In this document: one piece after another, positions 56,284 to 64,000 of the stretch
Layout: the number at the start of each line of letters is the position of its first letter
Position numbering within the stretch: the first letter of the stretch is position 1
DNA from: Ochotona curzoniae
Lineage: Eukaryota > Chordata > Mammalia > Lagomorpha > Ochotonidae
NCBI RefSeq assembly: GCF_017591425.1
Contig: NW_024466599.1
Location: 26,450,001 to 26,514,000 of the forward strand
DNA: 64,000 nucleotides
Reading direction: 5' to 3'
Made by a program: the position numbers and the translations under genes
The notes under the pieces: model-generated
Told to the model about the DNA's origin: nothing
Seen by the model: only the letters and a program-made list of their open reading frames with translations
Databases searched by the model: none

Positions 56284-57850
56284 AAGTAGGAAATGGGAAA
56301 GAATGTACTGAGAATTTAGTGATGACATATGGATTATACGAAGAGAAAGGGGCTGCTTTAGTGCTTTTCTGCCCAGCACCAGAGCACATTTGTGAGTCTT
56401 CCTGCCTCAAGGCTGACTTTCTTAAGCTTACAATCATCCTTTCTAATTCAGGCATTTTGAATGTCTCCATAATTAACGCTCATCAAAAAATAAGAAAGAA
56501 TAGAACAACAACGTGACTTTTCTTTTAATCAGCCCCTTTTCTTTTTAATCCTTGGCAGAAAAAAAAGAGTCAGCCTTTCCTCTGGCTCTATTTTCACAAA
56601 GTTCTTCCCCCAAACCATTTGGGAAGCAGAGAGCTGAAGACAGAGACAGGAGTGGAAGGAGCTATACCCTGTAATAATGCAGATCTCAAGACATACCTCA
56701 GATTTTTGGAAAATCCCTCCACGAACAGGAAAAGTGCAGAGACTCTGCTCACAGGCCTTTGCCAGCTGCAAACCACCACGACGCTGGAGCTTGGCAGGGG
56801 AGAATCTACCTTCCCAGCAGCACCCGGGGCTGCGGTCCGGGTTGGGAAGACAGTGTTTGGTCTGTCCCAGCTCTGAGAGTGGTTGAAGCGTGGGCATTGT
56901 TGAGAGAGGCTGGCTGCGAGGGCAGTGCTTAAAAGCAAGGGAATCATGTGGAAAGATTCATGGAAACTTACATTAAAATATGATACCTCCAAAAATAATT
57001 TCTTGCAAGCAGCAAGAATTAATGCATTGTGAAACAAACAGAGCTTTCACTATTAACCTTAGGGAAGGAAAAAAAAAAAAGCCTGGGAGAGAGGTTCCTG
57101 TTTTAGTGGAAAATGCAGGCTAAGAGAGCTGTGATTTGCCCTCTCCTCCACCCCCATTCTGGATGGCATTAATTGATGAGTTTAGTTCTTTAGGGAGGGG
57201 ATTACACAGATATTTGAGGAGTAGACCCAATGGTTTTTGGTGTGTTGTATGATGAGGGGAGAGGAGGTCTGTATTTTATTTTCCCTGTTCTTTCTCCTTA
57301 TTTTGCTATTGTCTTGGGTTTTGAGGTGGTTTGTAATTCTGTGTTGATTGCTTGGTGTTTTGGAGGGAAGACTGACTAATGGGCCTGGACAAGTGCAGGG
57401 GTGGGTGCTGACAGATCCCGCTGACATTTCCATGGCATTTTCCTAGGTTCTCTTCCCCCAGCCTAGTGGCAGTAGCTCAAGGATACAAAGATCCTGGAAA
57501 ATAGTGTTTATTAACCAATTTCCTTCCAAAGAGAAAGAAGCCATTTCATCTGAGTGAATAACAGATTCTTACAGAAGTTGGTCATTGCTGTCAAGTCTTC
57601 CCCTGCCCCCCGCCCCCAAAAATAGACCTTGTGGTGTGAAATGAGGACATTACATGATTCATATGTAAGCAAGTTTATAATTCATCTGAGGAATAGAGCT
57701 GAAGCTGGCAAGTTGAATCCAGAAAAAAATAAGGAAGAATGAGTAGTTTTAAAGTCACATCAGACTATTTGGATCAAAATTAAAATATCTGGGATAACTT
57801 AAAATAAATCTATATTTTTTGAGTGCTAATATGTAGTTAAATTTCCTGTA
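56284..57850. other. Unassigned sequence with a CpG-retaining core
   Basis: Between about 56560 and 56930 there are several CpGs (CCACGAACAGG, CACCACGACGC, CACCCGGGGCTGCGGTCCGGG) and overlapping open frames on both strands (147 and 122 codons minus, 85 plus). No repeat and no protein family is recognised. The rest is ordinary. Confidence 0.45.
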
Positions 57851-57854
57851 TTTA

Positions 57855-58045
57855 TTGAATAGTTATCTTGAAGAGTTGCAATTTATGGAGAAATTGTGCA
57901 TTTTGACCTTGTCCAAGTTTCTGTGAAAATGGTTGGATGGTGATGGACAAAATAGAAGTTCAGAGATTATGTTAGTTTCTTAAGGTCAGACAGGCATAAG
58001 TGATGGGAATTGAGATACTCAGGCTCTACAGCTCTGTTCTCTTTC
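57855..58045 (-). mobile_element. Possible MIR fragment
   Basis: ATTTATTGAATAGTTATCTT at the left, and AGAAGTTCAGAGATTATGTT, TTAAGGTCAGACAGGCATAA and CTACAGCTCTGTTCTCTTTC further right, resemble a decayed MIR complement. Confidence 0.5.
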
Positions 58046-58109
58046 CATCCATTCATGTGTGCCATATCTCACTCTGTTGGGCTTTGTAACAGTGGTAACC
58101 ATGGCCTAC

Positions 58110-58290
58110 TTTAATGAATTGGGTAGCAGGAAGAGTTTTTTTGATATAGAATTAGAATGGTTAGTTGGATCAGAGACCTACCTGATACTATTTAGCTGGA
58201 TGAATTGAAACACATCATTAAAATTCTCCAAGTCTTAATTTTAACAAATTTGGAAGAGATACCATTGATCTATAAAGTTGTTTTTTAAGA
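58110..58290 (+). mobile_element. Possible MIR fragment
   Basis: TATTTAGCTGGATGAATTGA, ATTCTCCAAGTCTTAATTTT and ACAAATTTGGAAGAGATACC could be a plus-orientation MIR. The evidence is slight. Confidence 0.35.
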
Positions 58291-58529
58291 CCAATGATCA
58301 CGAGTGTGAAAGTTCTTTAAAGATGTTGAAACCCTCTACCTTTTATTAGTCACGGCTTCTGAATCCTGCGATAAGCTAGGGGCTATGAGAAATCAGAGGG
58401 CTTATATACGACGTGCCTAATAATCCCCTCACCCCTTTCCCATCTTCTCCAGAAGCACTAAGTGCTGCTCATGCACTTTCACATACTTCATTACATCACT
58501 TACCCTTTCCTGTCTCTGTGCCAGTGTAT

Positions 58530-58610
58530 TTTAGTCTTCCTGTTGGGGATGCCCTCCCTCTATGATTCTTGTGTACAGCAAACTTTCCATCTTTCAGTTC
58601 CCCATACATT
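58530..58610 (+). mobile_element. Possible L2 LINE fragment
   Basis: TTGGGGATGCCCTCCCTCTA and CAGCAAACTTTCCATCTTTC resemble the L2 segment around GGAATGCCCTTCCC, cut by the CSINE that follows. Confidence 0.4.
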
Positions 58611-58629
58611 TTGTTCACATATGGTTTTA

Positions 58630-58935
58630 AAAATATGTATTCATTTATTTTAAAAATTGGGATGACAGAGAGGGAGAGACAGAGTCTCCACTCATGGGTT
58701 CACTCCTCATATGACCACAACAGCAGGGGCTGGGCTAAGTTGAAGTCAGAGTCAGGATCTCCATCCAAGTTTCAGACACAGATAGTAGCAGCCAGTCACT
58801 TGTGCTGCCTTCCACTGTTTATCCCAGGGCATTCGCAGGGAGTTGGATCTGAAACAGAGCAACCAAAACTCACATCAGTGCTCCTATGGGATGCAGCACT
58901 GAGGCAGTGGCTTGACACAGATACCACAAGATGGG
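58630..58935 (-). mobile_element. CSINE, old copy
   Basis: Minus-strand order: TATGTATTCATTTATTTTAA, GGGTTCACTCCTCATATGAC, AGAGTCAGGATCTCCATCC, TCGCAGGGAGTTGGATCTG and GCTCCTATGGGATGCAG. A plus frame of 151 codons (58569-59024) crosses it and is a SINE shadow. Confidence 0.87.
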
Positions 58936-59204
58936 ACCTTACTACAAGAGCACTTTTCACAGCATGTTGCTTAAATATGAGCGTACATCAAGAATTGGAA
59001 AATGTAGTTAAAAAGGGAAGCTAATTTTGGTAAACCTTTTTGCAATTCATGCCTACGAGGAGTCCTCACCAAGGTTATGAAAAACATGGATTATGAGAAA
59101 ACTGCATGAATTTAGAAAATGCTTTGGCACTAAAATGAACTTATCTTTGAATTCCACTTTCCTATGAACTTTTAAAATTGCCCCTGTGCCTGCTTCTGTC
59201 CCTT
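58936..59204. other. Short unassigned stretch
   Basis: No feature recognised. Confidence 0.4.
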
Positions 59205-59305
59205 CCTGGGTGATGAGTTATCAAGGGCAGATGCTGCCATTTGTCTTAAGTATGGCCAGCACATGGTAGGCATTCAAGGGCTTATAGAATGAATAATTGG
59301 AGACA
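59205..59305 (+). mobile_element. L2 or MIR-type 3' end fragment
   Basis: GTTATCAAGGGCAGATGCTG, GGCCAGCACATGGTAGGCAT and AGAATGAATAATTGG follow the shared L2-type 3' end (GGCAGGGAC ... CACATAGTAGG ... GAATGAATGAA). Confidence 0.6.
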
Positions 59306-62300
59306 TGGGAATTACTGTCTTAACTCACAAATATTTAAAAACTAATTGTGGGGTAAGACAAATAGACATGGAGTACTAGTAAAGGACACAGAGCAAAAGG
59401 TTATCTGATGTGGCACCGACCCAGAGCAGTGCACAAGTTCAGATGTGCAAGAAGGCACTAAAATCTGAATTCACCAGAGAAAATTTCAGTGAGCATGTGT
59501 ATATAATTAGTGGAGCAAACCTTAAACTCACCAGAAGTCCTTTAGAAAAGGAATCCTGTTAGTTTTAAGCCCTGCTATGGTAGATGCTTAACACTGTTAT
59601 GTAAGAGGAAGGGAAGATAAGAGATGAGAAAGGGGCGGATGGAGATAGCGAAAGCCTCCACACATTTGAATAAAATTGACTGTCTCCTGTTAGAACTTGA
59701 ACCAATGGAGTTTTGTTGTTACGGAAACAGAAGATGGCCTTGAACCAGATACTTTCCATGTTAGTATTAGAGCAGGGAGGCAAAGAGAAAACCAAGGCAA
59801 AGGTTCCTAGAACCTGAGAAAGCCCTCCGAGGGTCCAAAGATGTGGAGTTGAGGTTTAATCCAGATTTAACCAAATCTCCAAGGAATGGAGCTAGGGACG
59901 AGTGGAAAGCGTAGCTGGTGAGTTAGGGAGGACAACACCAAAATGAACTGGACTTCCAAACCAAAGATTTGACCCTGTGTCTTAGGGAACCACTCAAGTC
60001 AAAGCAAAAATATTTCCATTCTCTCTGTAGACATTTCCGTGACCACTGAAGCCTGGACTATTGATCCAAGGTTGCTGACCATGTTGTCAAAGGAAAATGT
60101 TTTCACCTGTCTCTAGCTAGGTGAGGAAAGCTTGATGATATGAGTTTTTGCTAATACTCTGCATTCACTTAAAGGATGGTCTTTGATTTAAAATCATGTG
60201 GGTTTTTTTTGTCATAAATGTCCCTTTAAAAATGAACTCATGGTTTTTGCTGTCCTTATATGGCAAAACTGAAATTTTATGCTCATCTTCTACATTTCTT
60301 AGATATTTCGTTGTCCTATAAAAACCAAAGGCCTAAGAACCACCTCTTAATATGAGCCACAGTATAGGTTCAATGAGTGGATTATCCTGGACTAAAAACA
60401 ACAACAACAACAACAACAAAACCCTTAGTTCCAACACTTGAATCCATTACTGCTGATCATTGTTGACAGGAATGTCATTTTGAGTCGCTTCACCTATAGC
60501 CCTTGTGAGACCCTATGGCTTCAGCGTCTCTTGGTTCTGTAATTAATTCACTATTCAACAAAGTAAATCTCCAGCTAGTAAAAACAATACCTTGTATTGT
60601 ATTACTATAGAACAGGATTATTGTAATGATTACCTATTTTCTCTTTCATGCTATGAAACTCAGAATTGTTAATACGTTGCATGGCATTTGGATGTAAATG
60701 GTACACACTTCTTGTAAGTGGCTGCATTTTCCAGCGAGTCTCCCTGTCTGGGCCAGCTTCAGGCAATGTGACATCTATACTCTCCAGGGTCCCATGCTCC
60801 AAGGGGCTCTTGTTACTATCTCAAAATTGCTAATCACGTTTGAAGAACAGGCCTCACCCTGCACTTTCCTTTTTCCCAGAGCCTTACAAGTTTTATGGTT
60901 GATCCTTCCTCCCATTCAACAGCTCTTGTAAGCACCAATGCCAGACTGAGAGCTGGAAACAGAGCAACCAGACAAAAGGGCAAGTCATGAGACTGGGTCT
61001 CCTTAGCCACCCCCACCCCAGGAGCCCTTGTCTCCAGCCTAGCCAGTGGGCTTCTCTTACAAGTTCCTAGCTCTTTTATTCCACTAGGAGGAGAAAAGAG
61101 ACATTAATTTTCGAAAAGTACTGGATTTGAGTTAGCTCATAGTAAGAAGGAGCCTGGAAGGCATATGGAAAGGAAGGTTTGTCCCAGATGGTGGGACAAG
61201 AAGGGACAGTTTTACATGGAGATGTGTCTCATTTGGAGCTTTGAAAATGCAAGGTGCAGCCAGAAGTCATCAGGACAAAGGGGGATTGGAGAAGGGGGTG
61301 CTCCAGAGGAAACCCCCGCTTTCTACCTCCCCTTGACTTTACTTGCTTTATTCTAGAGATTGGATTCAGCTGGCTGCATGTTTCATTGAGGTCACCATGT
61401 GGAGGAGATGGGCAGGAGATGCTGGGCAATCTGATTGTGACAGATCCTAGCCCACCACGTCTTCCCAAAGGCTAAAATCCAATCTTAGAGACCATTTATT
61501 TGACACCATCCCCTGGGAGGATTAAGGGGTGGAGACCCTTGTGCTGGCTATATCCTTCAGCAGGAGGCTGGAAACTACAAGGCAGAGAGAGGAATTCACA
61601 GGTCAGGTGGCCAAGGAAGGGCGTTCAGGGGGCACACAAGTGCCTGATGGGGTAGCTGGAATATGAGGAGACTCTTATTCTCTCCACTCTACCTGCAGTA
61701 AAGGTGAGGGCATTTTTATAACTTTGTGTTACTGGATTTCTTTGTGGAGCTCAAAAGAGTATCCCATTCTGAATCCAGACTAAAGTAAAGACGGAAGATG
61801 AGGGAATGGAAGGGGGGAGGGAGTGAAGGAGATGATGCTGGGCAGAGGGCATCAGGACTCTGGGTGATCTGACCTCAGTGAAAACTTACTTGTGGCACTG
61901 ACCATTCCAGGGAAGCTCTGTGAATCCTAGGCTGCCACGTGGCACCTAACTGTGGTGACGATGGTGGGTATTCCTGTACTACAGCAGAGCAAAACCTGTG
62001 TCAGCAGTGAGGCCCTCTGCTTGGAGAGTTAGTCATCTTTGGTCAGACTCATTCTCTGTAAGTCTGCAGTTACTAGGTGGCTGTTCGACTTAAGTCAGAG
62101 CCATTGGAAACAGTGCCTTATTCATTGTCTATGTTGCTTGTTTTTGCTTTTTCAGATTTCTTAGTTTCTTTCCTTTTTTTGCCCTCCCATCCCTTCTCTG
62201 CCTTGTCTCCAAACAAGTTTGCTTAAATCTTTATCTTTGTTCTGAGGTTAACTTAAGGCAGAGGGTGTGTTGCCTGCCTCAGGCCAGAACTTGGGGTAGG

Positions 62301-64000
62301 CATGTGGGAAAGAAATATTTGGCAGCAAGAAAGCTTAGGAAGCCAATATTTTTTACCATAAGCTCCAGTAAATATTTACAAAGTCAGTGGCTGTTGAGAT
62401 TTTGAGTGAGAAGCAGTCTCATGCATTGATATTTACTTTTTGTGTGTTCTCCTTTTCTCAGTAACCATGACTAATTCTTGTTTTCACAGAATAGAGAGCA
62501 TGCTGGCCCTCAGTCTAGAAAAAAAAAAAAAAGGCAGGTGGTGGTGGTAGTTGGTATACATGATCTGGTAGCAGGCACAAGAAAACAAACACAACTTTGA
62601 CATCATGGTGCAAATGAATAAACTAATTAAACTTTGTTATTAAAAGGGCTGAATCACAGGGCTAATGATTCTTTGTCTGACTTTTGCCAAGAAGGCAAAG
62701 AATCCGTAATTTCTGCTTGTGATACTGCACACGAATAAAATCAAAGCAAGAAAATGTCTTGAGTGTTGCTGTTGATACTGTGAGAGATATGAAATCAGGA
62801 AGACAAGAATTGCCTTCAAAGAACTTATATCTGTAAAGAAAATAGAGCAACAATGCCAAGTTCAGTAATCATGGAAATGCAAAAAGTACTTGAAGATAAC
62901 AAAGGAAGGGATGCAGAAGAAGGAACATGATTAATTTATAGATGGAAAGAGTAAAATTGCTTCAGAGGCAAGAGATGATCTGGGGTTGACCAGAAGAGGA
63001 GTTTCTCTAGAAGGCAGATTTGAGATTGAAACGGGCAAGTTGGGCAGGCAGGGGCACAAGCAGAATCACTCCAGGTGGACAGAGGTGGAGAAGCATTCAA
63101 GCACAGGTGAGTGAGGAGGGAGACATACTTGCTGGAATGAAGTTTTGACATGATGAATCATCGGAGTGCTAGAAAGAAACACTGCATTGGACAACGCCAG
63201 GCTTGAGTGTGGGGGATGAAAGCTTCTCTATGCACCTTGAGAGATCTGCTGTGATAGGATAGTCCTCCTCCCCGTCCGTCCACTGGAGGCCACTTGGGGT
63301 CTCTTTCCCTTCCTGCTTTCCCCTGAAGCCAAGAGTCCATTCCTTCTGGGTGGACCCATCCTTCCCTGGCTTCCACTAGGCCAAGTATAATGCAAGACCA
63401 CGCATGGCAGGTGTGTGCACATGGCCATGATGGGGACTCCTCAGAGCTCATCCCTCTGCCAACTTAGTGCAGTTTGAGAAATGGAATGGTGGCATCAGTC
63501 TCAGGGGTGTGAAAACTCCTTTTATTCTTCCATGTTCACACTTGGAAACCCAAAGACTTCTCTTCTGTCATACCTCCCCTAGAACTCAAGAGCCTGAGAA
63601 GGAAGGAGATGTGGAAATGGGTACTTGTTTAAAGGACCTATGTCTTAGAAAGTTTTGCCTCAATCCCTGAACAAGGTAGTATCAATCCAGACCTACGAAT
63701 GTGCTACTATAAGAAAATGAGAAGCTCAGACTCGTGGTCTTGCCCCTGGAGCAGAGTCATCCCAGAGAGTAATTATGAAGCAGCAGAACGATTACACAAG
63801 CTGCAGACTAAACATTCAGGCCCTGTGTGTGTGAGGCCAGCTGACAAAGCAGAGCTAATGAATAGGCAGTGGTGAAGTACATGATTGTGGAAAATAGAGT
63901 TTTGTCAGCTGAAAATTCTCCATCTCTGACAAAAGAATATTGGGAAGATACATGAGGTTGAGCAAAAGGAATCTTGAGAAGGAAGGGTGTTCTCAGATCA
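59306..64000. other. 4.7-kb CSINE-free terminal stretch, no gene identified
   Basis: I see no CSINE and no other named repeat apart from the CAA run and an A-run near 62519-62532. Frames reach only about 97 codons (63158-63451, minus) and show no domain. A purine-rich stretch lies at 61787-61842. It could be intronic or intergenic unique sequence. Confidence 0.5.
60397..60420. repeat. (CAA)n microsatellite
   Basis: About seven CAA units after a short A-run. Confidence 0.92.

Noticed and set aside
1..64000. tRNA genes suggested by A-box and B-box-like sequences
   Set aside because: All such sites that I found are heads of CSINE or MIR elements; none folds into a complete cloverleaf context that I could support.
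1..64000. A previously undescribed multi-gene system
   Set aside because: No coding gene could be supported, so there is no basis for a system. The structure seen is explained by transposable elements, simple repeats and unique non-coding DNA.

Overview
This is vertebrate, almost certainly mammalian, nuclear DNA. It is dominated by interspersed repeats, AT-moderate and CpG-poor. There is no CpG island, no operon structure and no reading frame I can defend as a gene. The main clue to the organism is a tRNA-derived SINE of about 330 bp. Its head reads GGCCTAGTGGCTAAAGTCC, a CATATGGG motif follows, and it ends in an AATAAAAATAAATAAATC-type A-rich tail. This is the lagomorph C repeat (CSINE). The younger copies match the form I associate with pika (Ochotona) rather than rabbit. 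Lagomorph is a confident call; pika is a probable inference.

I count 32 CSINE copies, 16 on each strand, or about one per 2 kb. At least nine have recognisable target-site duplications. Their ages range from decayed rabbit-like copies (for example 25752-26190 and 47872-48232) to one nearly intact copy at 27197-27522 flanked by a perfect 18-bp duplication. Older layers are also visible: MIR fragments, L2 3' ends, L1-type LINE fragments, three MLT1-like (MaLR) solo LTR fragments, one Tigger/MER-like DNA transposon fragment and several ancient repeats I cannot name. Microsatellites are scattered through the window.

Layout: 1-13.7 kb is mixed unique sequence and CSINEs with a TG microsatellite and an MLT1-like LTR. 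13.7-18.9 kb has no CSINE and holds the best candidates for conserved non-repeat sequence. 18.9-23.9 kb is a nested block of L1 pieces, CSINEs and a 17-copy minisatellite grown inside a CSINE. 24-34 kb is SINE-dense. 34-38.5 kb is CSINE-free and contains a perfect 26-bp palindrome. 38.5-58.9 kb is SINE-rich again and includes CSINEs with duplicated promoter-box regions. 58.9-64 kb has no CSINE.

The open frames are short, lack codon structure and mostly lie in repeats or come from missing stop codons in low-complexity sequence. The window reads as intergenic or deep intronic DNA. I found no new multi-gene system. The most interesting signals are rearrangements inside SINEs, inverted SINE pairs, and a few CpG-retaining non-repeat blocks that might be conserved elements or unrecognised exons.
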